A DNA stretch of 64,000 bases from Robertmurraya korlensis NBRC 107688 (GCF_001591645.1 NZ_BCVH01000014.1:36137-100136), one strand, 5' to 3'. Shown: positions 25,767 to 36,600, numbered from the stretch's first letter. Program-made: numbers and translations. The notes: generated by a model not told the origin, from the sequence alone.

Positions 25767-26573
25767 TCAATGACTGTAACCCAAAAAGAGGTCTTTATAT
25801 TGCTTAGGCGTAATGGACATATATTTCTTAAATTCCTTATAAAAATGAGATTTATCGAAAAAGCCTAAATCATCTACCGTTTCATCCTTAATATTCTTGC
25901 TAAAATCTAACAGTTCTTGAATAGTTTTTTGTAATCGAACAATTTGGCAAAATTCTTTTGGTGAAAAACCAATATATTGGTCAAATTTTTTACGGATATA
26001 TCGGTCGGTATAACCTGTGATGGAAGACAATTGCCTTATATTCAATGACCCATAAGAGGAATAGATCTTATCTAAACAAAAATTTGTTAGATTTAAGTCA
26101 TAATTCCCCTCATAGGTTATCGAAGTCAAAAAAGAAGTAAACCACATCATCCGATCATGTAAGGTTTTTTGTTCAGCTAGTTCTTCTATGATGGAAGGAT
26201 GAAAGGTAAATGCATCAAATAAAGGGATTTGCTGATGTTGAATGAGTTCCTTTAAAGAGCATTGAAATTTCAAAGTGCCTTGTTCAGGATAAAGCCTCAC
26301 ACCAAAATAGTCTGCATCCTTTCTGAACTCATAAGTACATCTTTGAAGGGGACTAGTTGCAACGACCGCAAACGGTTTAGTGGAGTCAAAGCAAAAAAGT
26401 AGATCTATACAACCATCTGGAATAACCGGTAGAGATCCTGAGGACGTTTCTTTAATTCTAAATTGATAGAATAAAGACACGTTCTTTTGTAAAATTACTG
26501 GAGGTCTTTCTTCCTCATAATAATAACTATTTTTGATCATCTCCGGCTGCGTAGGGTTAAATAACCAAGTCAT
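25767..26573 (-). CDS. AraC-family regulator with DUF6597-like N-terminus
   Basis: Regulator of 268 aa. The N-terminal ~150 residues (PVIPDGCIDLLFCFD, YFGVRLYPEQG) match the DUF6597-type sensor found in many AraC proteins. The C-terminal half holds the double HTH (NIRQLSSITGYTDRYIRKKF, then DLGFFDKSHFYKEFKKYMSITPKQY). The ATG at 26573 is chosen because AAGGAGG lies 6 nt before it; the ATG at 26579 directly abuts the RBS. It is divergent from the copper amine oxidase gene, which makes it the likely amine-responsive activator of the three-gene unit 26774-30859. Effector unknown. Confidence 0.85.
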   Translation of the reverse strand: MTWLFNPTQPEMIKNSYYYEEERPPVILQKNVSLFYQFRIKETSSGSLPVIPDGCIDLLFCFDSTKPFAVVATSPLQRCTYEFRKDADYFGVRLYPEQGTLKFQCSLKELIQHQQIPLFDAFTFHPSIIEELAEQKTLHDRMMWFTSFLTSITYEGNYDLNLTNFCLDKIYSSYGSLNIRQLSSITGYTDRYIRKKFDQYIGFSPKEFCQIVRLQKTIQELLDFSKNIKDETVDDLGFFDKSHFYKEFKKYMSITPKQYKDLFLGYSH

Positions 26574-26773
26574 TTTCATCCTCCTTCATACAAACATTTT
26601 CACCATATACAAGTTGAGAATCATTATAACCCCTTTTACAACAACCTCCTCATATTATGTCAGGAGATATCACATTATTTGTCACTAAAAGATACATAGT
26701 TCCTTTTTTTACAATGATATAGTTCTGAATGTTTCGTATATTTAGAGCAACCAATCACAAGGAGGAACTACAA

Positions 26774-28720
26774 ATGCAAAAAGTAATGAATAAGGTGAAG
26801 CATCCCTTAGAGCCTTTAACAGGAGAAGAAGTTTCAAAAGCTGTAGCCATTTTACGTAAAGAGAAGAACTTAAATGAACATGTAAGATTTGTTACTGTCG
26901 TATTGAATGAACCTGAGAAAGACTTTGTTCTAAATTTTCAAATGGGAGAGGAAATCGAAAGGGAAGCTTTTATTATCATCCTCGATAATAATTCAGAACA
27001 AACCTACGAGGTAGTTGTTTCAATTACAAACGAAACAGTTGTTACATGGGAACACATCCCAGGAGTCCAACCGGGAATTATGCTTGATGAATTTGAGGAG
27101 TGTGAAAAGGTAGTTAAAGATTGCCCAGAATTTCAAGCTGCTCTCCTAAAACGGGGAATCACAAACACGGATCTAGTTATGGTTGACCCTTGGTCGGCTG
27201 GGAACTTCGGTATAAAAGAGGATGAAGGGAAACGGCTAGCTAGAGCGATTTGTTGGGTAAGGAAATTCCCAACTGATAATGGATATGCTTACCCATTAAC
27301 AGGAATAGTAGTTTATGTAGATTTGAATAAAATGGAGGTCCATAGGTTTGAGGACCATGGTATTCGGCCACTCCCTCCTACGGATGCAAACTATACTCCT
27401 GAAACATCCGATAGTATTACACTCCGAACAGATTTGAAACCATTAGAGATTATTCAACCTGAAGGTCCAAGCTTTGAAGTAGATGGCCATTATATTAAAT
27501 GGCAAAAATGGCATTTACGCTTTGGATTTACTCCACGAGAAGGACTCGTTCTTTACACAGTAGGATATGAGGATAAAGGTACGATTCGTCCTATCTTATA
27601 CCGTGCAGCTTTATCCGAAATGGTTGTACCTTATGCAGAGGGAAGCTTCGCCCATAACACGCAAAATGCTTTTGATGCAGGAGAATACGGAATGGGGCAG
27701 CTTGCCAACCCATTAACATTAGGATGTGACTGTTTAGGTGAAATAAGATATTTTGATGCAGTCATGACAGACAGTAGAGGAAATGTACGTACAATCCCTA
27801 ATGCGATCTGTCTTCACGAGGAAGATTATGGAGTTGCTTGGAAACATACAGATTGGAGAACCGACCAAGTCGAAACGCGTCGTTCTCGCAGATTAGTTAT
27901 TTCCTTTTTCTGTACAGTCGGAAATTATGACTATGGTTTTTACTGGAGCTTCTATCAAGACGGAACGATTGAAAGTGAAGTGAAGTTAACCGGGATGCTG
28001 AATACTGGTACATTTGATGAGACTGGCAAATCTAAATACGGTACGGAAATCGCTCCTCAATTAAATGCGGCTTATCACCAGCATTTCTTTAACTTCCGCC
28101 TTGATACCATGCTAGATGGGAAGAAAAACTCTGTCGTAGAAGTAAGCACCCTGCCTGAAACGAAAGGACCTCATAACCCAAATAACAATGCATTTTATAT
28201 TGAGGCAAAAACATTCAAAACGGAACAGGAAGCTCAAAGAACAATGGATTTTGCATCACAACGTACGTGGAAGGTGATTAATCCGAATTCATTAAATGCG
28301 GTTGGTACGCCAGTTGGATATAAAATCATGCCTGGCGAAAACTGCTTGCCTTACGCTAGCCAGGACTCTAGTGTGATAAAACGGGCTGGATTCCTTAATA
28401 ACCATCTTTATGTTACTAAGTACGATTCGAATGAAAAATATGCCACTGGAAACTACCCAAACCAACATAAAGGCGGAGATGGCCTTCCAAAATATGTATC
28501 AGCCAATCGAAATATTGAGAACGAAGACATCGTACTATGGTACACCATGGGACATCATCACATCACACGTCCGGAAGACTGGCCTGTCATGCCAACTGCT
28601 TATATTAACTTCCAGTTAAAACCAGTAGGGTTCTTTGATCGTAACCCTGCACTTGATTTACCACGCCCAAAGGCCAAAGGATCTACTTGTCATATGAACA
28701 ATCAAACAAATTGTCACTAA
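26774..28720 (+). CDS. Copper-containing primary-amine oxidase
   Basis: Oxidises primary amines to aldehyde, ammonia and H2O2 with copper and topaquinone. The 648-aa length equals that of the Arthrobacter enzymes. The cofactor Tyr385 lies in GNYDYG, the catalytic-base Asp301 in FDAGEYGMG, copper ligands His435 and His437 in AAYHQHFFNF, and a third His in the C-terminal GHHHITRPEDWP. ATG 26774 follows AAGGAGG with 8-nt spacing; the frame is open from 26729 but without RBS. No signal peptide is seen. It is followed by a membrane protein and an APC permease, giving an amine uptake and oxidation unit. The natural amine (for example phenethylamine, tyramine or histamine) cannot be read from sequence. 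Confidence 0.94.
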   Translation: MQKVMNKVKHPLEPLTGEEVSKAVAILRKEKNLNEHVRFVTVVLNEPEKDFVLNFQMGEEIEREAFIIILDNNSEQTYEVVVSITNETVVTWEHIPGVQPGIMLDEFEECEKVVKDCPEFQAALLKRGITNTDLVMVDPWSAGNFGIKEDEGKRLARAICWVRKFPTDNGYAYPLTGIVVYVDLNKMEVHRFEDHGIRPLPPTDANYTPETSDSITLRTDLKPLEIIQPEGPSFEVDGHYIKWQKWHLRFGFTPREGLVLYTVGYEDKGTIRPILYRAALSEMVVPYAEGSFAHNTQNAFDAGEYGMGQLANPLTLGCDCLGEIRYFDAVMTDSRGNVRTIPNAICLHEEDYGVAWKHTDWRTDQVETRRSRRLVISFFCTVGNYDYGFYWSFYQDGTIESEVKLTGMLNTGTFDETGKSKYGTEIAPQLNAAYHQHFFNFRLDTMLDGKKNSVVEVSTLPETKGPHNPNNNAFYIEAKTFKTEQEAQRTMDFASQRTWKVINPNSLNAVGTPVGYKIMPGENCLPYASQDSSVIKRAGFLNNHLYVTKYDSNEKYATGNYPNQHKGGDGLPKYVSANRNIENEDIVLWYTMGHHHITRPEDWPVMPTAYINFQLKPVGFFDRNPALDLPRPKAKGSTCHMNNQTNCH

Positions 28721-28732
28721 CAATACCTGGGT

Positions 28733-28777
28733 ATTAAGGAGAAGACCTAACATTCTTCTCCTTAATAAATAAGGAGA
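28733..28777 (+). promoter_or_regulatory. Two mutually exclusive hairpins covering an RBS
   Basis: Hairpin I: 28733-28745 pairs perfectly with 28754-28766 (13 bp, 8-nt loop). Hairpin II: 28757-28764 (TCTCCTTA) pairs perfectly with 28770-28777 (TAAGGAGA), which is the Shine-Dalgarno of the gene at 28785. The middle strand can pair with only one partner, so the RBS is free when hairpin I forms and masked when hairpin II forms. Hairpin I also has the strength of a processing or partial termination stem after the amine oxidase gene. Confidence 0.5.
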
Positions 28778-28784
28778 GATACAA

Positions 28785-29357
28785 ATGATTAATTGGATTA
28801 GTTTACTGATGGTCATTGCATATAGCATTTACTTTAGTACTAGTAGAAGTGTAAGAGAACATAACTCGAATTCCTCTTTAGCAAAGTGCATTCCGATGTT
28901 ACTCGGTATGACTAGTAGTGTCACCATAGGCTTAATTATTGCCATCTGGATTCCTCACCTACTTGCCATCTCAACTATAGCTTCCATTATGCTATCTGCT
29001 ATTATTGCTTTTTTGATAGGAAGAGTGTTTGGGATAAACGGAATCATAGAGGCGCAATCATCGAGTTTTATGGGGGCCATGATGGGAGCGATGTTAGGGG
29101 TTATGCTATCCACTGAAGAAGTAGTCACTATGGTCATTGCTGCTGACGTCATCTATCTAATAAGCTTACTCGCAATATTGTTGCTCTTAATGAATGGAAA
29201 AGAACAAAAGCCGCAAAAGAAGCTGAATTCAAAAGTTATTATCTACTCAACTGTATTTATATTAAGCTTAACATTTATTAGTACGATAGGAGTTTTACAA
29301 TCTTTATCTAAAGCAGAAGTTGAAGATACCCCCAACGTTCATAACCATTCACACTAA
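28785..29357 (+). CDS. Unknown membrane protein with His-rich C-terminus
   Basis: Not recognised. The 190-aa protein has about five hydrophobic segments (near residues 3-17, 38-60, 62-84, 95-109 with a glycine-rich SFMGAMMGAMLGVML stretch, 115-136 and 150-170) and ends in VHNHSH. Start ATG 28785 follows AAGGAGAGATACAA. It sits between the copper amine oxidase and the permease, 64 and 65 bp from each, on the same strand. Position and terminal histidines suggest a role in copper supply or in the amine system, but this is inference. Its RBS can be masked by an RNA hairpin. Confidence 0.75.
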   Translation: MINWISLLMVIAYSIYFSTSRSVREHNSNSSLAKCIPMLLGMTSSVTIGLIIAIWIPHLLAISTIASIMLSAIIAFLIGRVFGINGIIEAQSSSFMGAMMGAMLGVMLSTEEVVTMVIAADVIYLISLLAILLLLMNGKEQKPQKKLNSKVIIYSTVFILSLTFISTIGVLQSLSKAEVEDTPNVHNHSH

Positions 29358-29422
29358 TAACTCCACATAATTTACTCGTCATAAAGTGTGAGAAGAATAA
29401 ACAATACGAAGGAGGAATTGTC

Positions 29423-30859
29423 TTGGAGTTACAAGAAAGAAAGATTGCTCAAAATGATGATCTTACGTTGGTAGACAAATTTGGGTACACGCAAGAGCTT
29501 CAAGGGTCGATGAATGTACTGCAACTAACTGCTTTTGGTCTCAACTATATGCTACCATTAGCACCTGCAGTAATTTTTGGTGTTCTCCTTGCTACATCAG
29601 GCGGCACGGTCGCTCTACCATTTCTCCTTGCTGGTATTGCCATGCTATTAACCGCATTTAGTTATTCAACTATGGTTAAGAATTTCCCTTTAGCTGGTTC
29701 CGTTTACAGTTACGTAGGTCGTGGCTGGAACCCTCACTTTGGTTTTTTAGCAGGATGGGTCGTTACGTTAGATTATGTATTGATACCAACTATAACTTCT
29801 GTAAGTGCTGCGTATTTAGTTCAACAGTATTTTCCAACTATCCCCTTCTGGATTCTACTTGGTATATTCTCCGTTGGTATTGGTTTACTAAATCTTTTTG
29901 GTGTTGAACTAATGTCTAAGATGGGAATTTGGTTTTTAATTCTAGGGGAATTCGTCGTGTGGACCTGTATTCTCGTATGGGGAAAAGCGGTATATTCCGA
30001 TGGTGTAGGGACTGGTACATTAATAAGTAGCTTACCTTTTCAGTTTGATAGCATGACGGGATTAGTCGCAGCTACTTCATTAGCTGTTCTAAGTTTTTTA
30101 GGTTTTGATGCCATTACAACATTAGCGGAAGAAACCCGTAATCCAAAAAAAGACATCCCTCGAGCCATATTTTTATGTATCGGAATTGGATTACTTACCA
30201 TGGTAGTATGTAGCTATATTGCCATGCTTGCCATTCCAAATTGGAGAGATTATATTGCTGACGAAAATTGGATGAATACCGTCTTATTTCAGGTCTCCAT
30301 ATTAACAGGTGGGGATGCATTTGGTTTATTCTTCACTGCTGGTTTTTTAAGTTCTCTGGCTGTCTTTAATTTAGTTGCAACCGCTGCAGGTGCTAGGCTA
30401 CTTTACGGAATGGGCCGCGATAATCTATTACCCAAAGGGATATTTGCCGCTATTAACAAACGATTTAATACCCCTCATTTTAATATCATTTTAATTGTTG
30501 CCATTGAATTCGTGCTTGGAATTACTGTCGATATTGGCATGATCTCTAATTTAGTGAACTACGGGGCGTTTTTTGGATTTGCTGCTTTAAATCTATCCGT
30601 TATATGGTTGTATTACATCAAGAAAAAAGGAGAAGCACCTCTACATCTACATGAGCAAGCAAATTGGAAACCATTTGGAATATACCACCTGCGATACATG
30701 GCTCTCCCTGCATTAGGTTTTGTAGTAATCGCTTATGTATGGAGCGGTATGGACAAATTAGCTTTCCTTTTAGGAACGGTTTGGCTAATTATCGGAATCG
30801 CATTTCTTTATTTTCGAACGAATGGTTTCAAAAAGCTACCACCACAGTTAGAGCACTAA
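29423..30859 (+). CDS. APC-family amino acid/amine permease
   Basis: Twelve-helix transporter of 478 aa in the amino acid-polyamine-organocation superfamily. The first helix region LTAFGLNYMLPLAPAVIFG, the FSYSTMVKNFPLAGSVYSYV segment and LSFLGFDAITTLAEETRNPKKD are family hallmarks. The start is TTG 29423, 7 nt after AAGGAGG. It is the third gene after the copper amine oxidase, so amine uptake is the natural role, though this is inferred from context. A strong terminator-like hairpin (30867-30910) follows and is shared with the convergent pfkB-type gene. Confidence 0.88.
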   Translation: MELQERKIAQNDDLTLVDKFGYTQELQGSMNVLQLTAFGLNYMLPLAPAVIFGVLLATSGGTVALPFLLAGIAMLLTAFSYSTMVKNFPLAGSVYSYVGRGWNPHFGFLAGWVVTLDYVLIPTITSVSAAYLVQQYFPTIPFWILLGIFSVGIGLLNLFGVELMSKMGIWFLILGEFVVWTCILVWGKAVYSDGVGTGTLISSLPFQFDSMTGLVAATSLAVLSFLGFDAITTLAEETRNPKKDIPRAIFLCIGIGLLTMVVCSYIAMLAIPNWRDYIADENWMNTVLFQVSILTGGDAFGLFFTAGFLSSLAVFNLVATAAGARLLYGMGRDNLLPKGIFAAINKRFNTPHFNIILIVAIEFVLGITVDIGMISNLVNYGAFFGFAALNLSVIWLYYIKKKGEAPLHLHEQANWKPFGIYHLRYMALPALGFVVIAYVWSGMDKLAFLLGTVWLIIGIAFLYFRTNGFKKLPPQLEH

Positions 30860-30866
30860 ATTCTTT

Positions 30867-30910
30867 AAAAACGTTAAAACCCTTCATCAAGGAGGGATTT
30901 TAACGTTTTT
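30867..30910. terminator. Bidirectional terminator
   Basis: Long stem AAAAACGTTAAAA..CCC / GGG..TTTTAACGTTTTT with T-runs on both strands, between two convergent genes. Confidence 0.8.
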
Positions 30911-30912
30911 AA

Positions 30913-31809
30913 TTATAGTGAACCAAACTTCGTTGTAGAGCGTGATGCCGCATTATTAGCAATGATTGTATATCTTTCTAATTGGGCTTTTGTTTTAGGC
31001 AAGCCATAATTATGAAATTCAACTAAGAGGGCTGCCAAGAACGCATCTCCTGCTCCTGTTGTATCTACCACCTTCACATCCATTGCAGGAACACTTACCA
31101 CAATTTTTTCATGTAAAGCGACTGCTCCTTCTTTACCTCTCGTGATAAAAAGAAAAGGAATACCCAGTTTAGAAATAGCAAGGAATCCCTGGTCAAAATT
31201 TTCGGTTTTAGTTAGAAACAATAATTCATCCTCTGCCATTTTTACGATGTCTGCTTTTTTCACATAAGATAGTACGGTTTCTCTGCATTGCTCCTCACTT
31301 TCCCAACGTTTCAACCGGATGTTGGTGTCAAAAGCTACTTGCATATTCATCTCCCGAGCATATACAAGAGCTTGATCGGTTGTTTTTCTTGCTACCGGAT
31401 GAAAAAGGGTACCTGATCCAAAGTAGAATATTTTACTTTTGGTGAACGGCTTTTTATCAAGTTCTTCTGTAGTAAGCCAGTCATTCGGTGTCTCATTCAC
31501 ATAAGAATGAAAATAACGGTCGCCTTGTTCATTTACATGAATATATACGGAACACATCTTTTTTGTTTCGCTAAAGGAACTAGATGATATATCTACATTC
31601 TCTTTTCTTAATTCTTCTACCACAAACTGGCTCCATTCCTCCTGACCTAGCTTACATAGATAATAAGATGGAATTCCTTGTCTTTTTATTCCCACGGCTA
31701 CATTTACAGTAGCCCCTCCTAACAAATGCTGATAGGTTTTATTCGTTCGATCCGTGGCAATAAAATCAACAAATGCCTCCCCAAGTGAAATGACCCCTTG
31801 CTTTTTCAA
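30913..31809 (-). CDS. PfkB-family sugar kinase, probable fructokinase
   Basis: ATP-dependent kinase of 298 aa with the ribokinase fold. The N-terminal motif GGATVNVAVGIKRQG and the C-terminal ATP/anion-hole signature VVDTTGAGDAFLAALL are complete. Overall similarity is to bacterial fructokinases; 2-keto-3-deoxygluconate kinase is an alternative. The start is TTG 31809 following GAAGGGGAGTACTAG. It stands alone, convergent to the APC permease and separated from the guanidine operon by that operon's terminator, so no pathway partner is evident next to it. Confidence 0.85.
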   Translation of the reverse strand: MKKQGVISLGEAFVDFIATDRTNKTYQHLLGGATVNVAVGIKRQGIPSYYLCKLGQEEWSQFVVEELRKENVDISSSSFSETKKMCSVYIHVNEQGDRYFHSYVNETPNDWLTTEELDKKPFTKSKIFYFGSGTLFHPVARKTTDQALVYAREMNMQVAFDTNIRLKRWESEEQCRETVLSYVKKADIVKMAEDELLFLTKTENFDQGFLAISKLGIPFLFITRGKEGAVALHEKIVVSVPAMDVKVVDTTGAGDAFLAALLVEFHNYGLPKTKAQLERYTIIANNAASRSTTKFGSL

Positions 31810-31874
31810 ACTAGTACTCCCCTTCTTCCATCATTTGTAGGCATCATATCATAATAAGAGAAAATGAAACAATG

Positions 31875-31906
31875 AGAAAAAATAGCCTGTAGGGTAATCC
31901 TACAGG
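31875..31906 (-). terminator. Terminator of the guanidine-degradation operon
   Basis: CCTGTAGG / CCTACAGG stem followed by TATTTTTT on the minus strand, 15 bp after the allophanate hydrolase stop. Confidence 0.85.
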
Positions 31907-31920
31907 GCAACATGGGTCAA

Positions 31921-33663
31921 TTATTTAAGATACCGCCAACCACCTATTCGAGTAATATCTTCGCCGGTTTCCTCTCCGCTTGCTTCACACACAAACCCAG
32001 GTACTTCCGTTCCATCTTCAAGTTGGACTTTTCCCATCCCTAGAGGTGCTGGTATGAGCAAGGCAAATTTACCGAATTCTGAAACAGGCATTTCCCAAAG
32101 CTCAAGCTCAATGGAAGCTCCATCATGATTGGATCGTATAAGTCCCGGCTTTGCCGGTACTGTATCAAGTTTCACTAGTTTGTAGGTAGGAGCGGTTTTT
32201 GCTTCTTTAACAAACGTAGCCTGATGTTCGACCATCTGCTTCTCTAGTGGAAAGCCTCTCATATGCAATCCACAAACTGCTACTAGCGTTGTAGTTTTTT
32301 TTGTTTCAGTCTGCTTATTGTTTAATAGTAGATCGGCAAGACCAAGAATGAAATGCTCATTTTGGTTTGTTGAGAAAAAGGTTATTCCAAATGGAAGGTT
32401 CTCTTCAGCATCCAGAGTTGGGATATTAATAGCACTCAAATCTAATAGATTGCAATGATTCGTGTATAAGCCCATCGCACTGTTAGTAGCAATCGGGTTG
32501 CTTCGTACAGCATCTCTTGTCCACGTGCCTCCAGAAGTAGGCATTACCAAAACTCCATCTTTAAACTGCTGATGAGCCTTTTGCTTGAATGCTTGTAGCT
32601 TATGCATGGCTTCAAAAACGGATGCCGCATCGTATTCCGGCTTCGCCCCTGAACGCAAAACGGCCTCAGTTACCGGAAATGCAACACCTTTATTCTCAGT
32701 TATGAATGCTCCTAAGTCAGACCACCGTTCTGCTACCCATGGACCATCGTATAAAACGCTAGCCGCCTCTGATAAGTAGCCTCCATCAATGTATTCAATA
32801 GGAATATTTAGTTTTTCCAATCCTACAATAGCTGCATCCCAAGCTTTCTCATACTTATCTGCGAATGGTCCAAAAAAGCTAGGTGGCTCCTTCGTTAAAT
32901 AGATTTTTTCAGGTAAAGCATTTGCCTCGCGAGTAATATTTTTTGACCATGGATCACTTTCGTCTAAGCCTCTTACCACCTGGTCAACCATCTCTACATC
33001 CGACAAGGCGTTTGCAAAAATGGTCACACAGTCAAGACTTGCACAAGCTGGAACTACCCCTTTCGTTGGCCATGCTCCCAGACTTGGCTTGAATCCTACC
33101 AATCTATTAAGGGCAGCAGGTACACGACCTGATCCTGCTGTGTCCGTTCCAAGTGCAAAAGCCACTTGACCTCGTGCAACAGAACCAGCAGATCCCGAGC
33201 TTGAGCCTCCACTAATTAAATCTGGGTTAAGCGCATTCCTTGTCTCTCCATAGGGACTTCTCGTTCCAACAAGTCCTGTAGCAAATTGATCTAGATTGGC
33301 TTTTCCAACCGGAATCGCACCAGCATCTATGAGCCGTTTGACTACAGTCGCATGCTCTTTAGGAGTGTAAGCAAACTCTTCACAACCAGCTGTTGTTGGT
33401 ACTCCTGCTAGGTCGATATTATCTTTAATGGCAAAAGGGATCCCCCAGAGAGGTGCACTCTCTAGGTCCAATTTCTTCAAGTTGTCTAAGTATGGCTGGA
33501 TGAATTCGATAGATGGTGGAGTAATCCAAATATTCATCTCTTTGTCAGCTTCTGCTCGTTGAATAATCTCTTGAATTAACCCTTCCGGTGTTAATTCGTT
33601 AGCCATATACTTTTCTTTTAATTTATGAATGGATAGGAGCTTTGGCGTGTTCATCGTTTTCAT
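31921..33663 (-). CDS. atzF: Allophanate hydrolase
   Basis: Hydrolyses allophanate to two ammonia and two CO2 in the cytoplasm. The 580-aa protein has an amidase-signature domain (about residues 1-430) with the catalytic lysine region WGIPFAIKDNIDLAG, the serine loop ISGGSSSGSAGSVA and LGTDTAGSGRVPA, plus the AtzF-type C-terminal domain ending in GEDITRIGGWRYLK. The start at 33663 follows GGGGGATATCCA; the open frame reaches to 33750 without a better start. It overlaps the carboxylase gene by 41 nt, which suggests translational coupling, and it is the last gene of the riboswitch-controlled operon. Confidence 0.93.
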   Translation of the reverse strand: MKTMNTPKLLSIHKLKEKYMANELTPEGLIQEIIQRAEADKEMNIWITPPSIEFIQPYLDNLKKLDLESAPLWGIPFAIKDNIDLAGVPTTAGCEEFAYTPKEHATVVKRLIDAGAIPVGKANLDQFATGLVGTRSPYGETRNALNPDLISGGSSSGSAGSVARGQVAFALGTDTAGSGRVPAALNRLVGFKPSLGAWPTKGVVPACASLDCVTIFANALSDVEMVDQVVRGLDESDPWSKNITREANALPEKIYLTKEPPSFFGPFADKYEKAWDAAIVGLEKLNIPIEYIDGGYLSEAASVLYDGPWVAERWSDLGAFITENKGVAFPVTEAVLRSGAKPEYDAASVFEAMHKLQAFKQKAHQQFKDGVLVMPTSGGTWTRDAVRSNPIATNSAMGLYTNHCNLLDLSAINIPTLDAEENLPFGITFFSTNQNEHFILGLADLLLNNKQTETKKTTTLVAVCGLHMRGFPLEKQMVEHQATFVKEAKTAPTYKLVKLDTVPAKPGLIRSNHDGASIELELWEMPVSEFGKFALLIPAPLGMGKVQLEDGTEVPGFVCEASGEETGEDITRIGGWRYLK

Positions 33664-36600
33664 TGGATATCCCCCGTTTCTCTTTTGTAATAGAGACAAA
33701 CAATTGTCCCGCATGTACCTCGTCACCCGGTGATACGTGGACAGATTCAATCACCCCATCAAACGGAGCATGTTGAGGAAATTCCATTTTCATACTTTCC
33801 TCAATCATTAACACATCACCTTTCTTGACCTGATCACCTGGAGATACAAGCACTTTCCAGACACTTCCGGGCATGGTACAGCGAACCGCTTCTACTCCTT
33901 TAGGCAACTCTTGCTCTACCGATACAGATACCGATTGTTCCGAAATATACTCGGCTAGACCAAGCTCCTTCCAGCTTTCACGTTCCGCTTTAAATGCTGC
34001 CTCTTGTGTTTGTCGAAACTCTTCCGCACTATCCTTAATGGAATCTAAAAACGATAGATACTCACCAAGGTTAAATGCGGTCTCTGTAATCTCTACTTCA
34101 AAACGTCCACGTAAAAAGTCTTCTCTCATGACGGTAAGTTCTTCTGTGCTAACTGGGTAAAATTGAATTTGGTCAAAGAAACGAAGTAACCAAGGCTTTT
34201 GTTCCGTGAAGCTTTCTGTTTCCCGAACACGGTTCCATACTTGAACCGTCCGCCCAACGAATTGGTAGCCACCAGGTCCCTCCATTCCATAGATACACAT
34301 ATAAGCCCCACCAATTCCAACAGCATTCTCCGGCGTCCATGTTCGAGCTGGATTATATTTGGTTGTTACTAATCGGTGTCTTGGATCAATTGGTGTTGCA
34401 ACAGGTGCACCTAAATACACATCGCCAAGACCAAGGACTAGATAGCTTGCATCAAAGACTGTTTTCTTTACATCCTCAATCTGACCAAGACCATTGACTC
34501 TTCGAATAAACTCTAAGTTGCTCGGGCACCAAGGCGCATCCGGACGAACATTTTTTTGATAACGATCGATGGCAAGCTGTGTAGCTGGATCATCCCATGA
34601 AAGAGGAAGTCGAACGACCCGGGACGGTACTTCAATTTCCTCTAGCGGAGGTAGCTCTCGATTGATTCCTTCAATTAATTCACATATAGCAAAGGTTGAA
34701 ATTTGATATGCATCAAAATGAACTTGTAAGGAACGAATACCAGGTGTTAAGTCTAAAACAGGAATATCCTTGCGGGCTTGGATAGCATCCATCAAAGCAT
34801 GAATTTGAAAACGTAGTAGGAGATCTAATTCCATATCTCCATATTCAATGAGAATATGCTCATCTCCCGCCGCACGAATCGTCATCGGAAAACGGCTTTC
34901 GTTATTTTGAACTAGTACGGGATAACTTGGTGAAAGAAGCTTCGTTTTTTTAGGCAAAGTAGGAACCGAATGCTCCCCTATATTTTCTAAAAATAGCTCT
35001 TGTGTCTTTCTTAACTCTTCTGCCTCTTCTAATGTTAGAAGTTGAAAGCGAACCTTGTCACCCGCATGAAGCTGGCCAAGTTTCCAAAATTCTGCAGAAG
35101 CTGTCGTCACTGGACAAACAAATCCACCAAGACTCGGACCATCAGGGCCAAGTAAAATAGGCATATCTCCGGTTAAATCTAATGTACCTATCGCATACGC
35201 ATTGTCGTGAATATTAGAAGGATGTAACCCAGCCTCTCCCCCGTCTTCTCTAGCCCATAGTGGTGCTGGTCCAATTAATCGGACACCCGTACGTGAGCTA
35301 TTAAAGTGAACTTCCCAGCTTGTTTCTGTCAACTGCGTTAAATATTCCGGTAATAAAAATTCTTCCGTACAGTGTGGACCAGGAATCACACCTATTGTCC
35401 ATTCTTTTGTTAATACTGGCTGTTGATACAATGCAAGCTCTTTATTTCTAGGGGTCGCACAAGGTTGAACACGTAAAACATCTCCTGTTCGAAGCGCACG
35501 GCCACCGTGTCCACCAAAGCCTCCAAGGGTAAATGTTGAAGCACTTCCTAAATAAAGAGGCATATCGAAACCACCTGCGACTAGCAAATAAGAGCGCATC
35601 CCTTTTGCAGCTTCACCGAATGAAAGAATTTGACCGCGTTTGGCAGTGACCACCGTGTAAGAAGGAACAGGAAGGTCATCGAGTGTAGCCCCCATATCTG
35701 AACCGGTTAAGCAAAACACGATATCTCCACGAAAACGGTAGGATCCCCCTCGTAAAGTTAGCTCTAATCCAGCCGCTTGGGGGTCATTTCCTAACAAACG
35801 ATTACCTATTCGGAAGGAGAACGGATCCATCGGTCCACAAGGAGGAACACCTACATCCCAATGCCCCACTCGACCAGGCCAATCTTGAACCGTTGTTTGA
35901 ATTCCCCCATCTAGTACTTCAATAGCACACTCAGCTGGGGAAAATTCTTTTAACATTTGCGTATGAACATTTCCAGAACGACATTCCTCTTCCTCTAATA
36001 GCGACTGTACATATTGTAGGTTCGTTGTGACACCATACAGCCTTGTATCCTGTAGAGCTTGACTTAACTGATTCAATGCTTGATCACGCGTGTCGGCATG
36101 GACAATGATTTTCGCCAACATCGGGTCATACAAGGATGTGACAGTTAATCCATCTCTTACCCATGTTTCAATCCGTGCATCCTCTGAGAATCGGACTTGA
36201 TCCAGTTGACCTCCACTTGGACGAAAATCATTAAGACAATCTTCCGCATAAATACGAGCCTGAATACTATGCCCTTTCGGAGTGGTATACAAAGTACTAA
36301 GTTGACGAAGTTCACCTGCTGCTTCACGAACCATCCACTCTACTAAATCAAGACCTAATACTTCTTCGGTTACACCATGTTCTACTTGAAGTCTTGTATT
36401 TACTTCAAGAAAGTAGAACTTCTCAGCCTCCGGATCATACAAATACTCGACCGTTCCTGCACTACGGTATCCAACTTCCTCTGCTAGTCGTTTGGAAGCA
36501 GCGAGCATTTCTTCACGAACCTCTTGAGATAAACATGGAGCTGGACTTTCTTCTACCACCTTTTGGTTACGACGCTGAATGGAACAATCACGTTCTCCTA

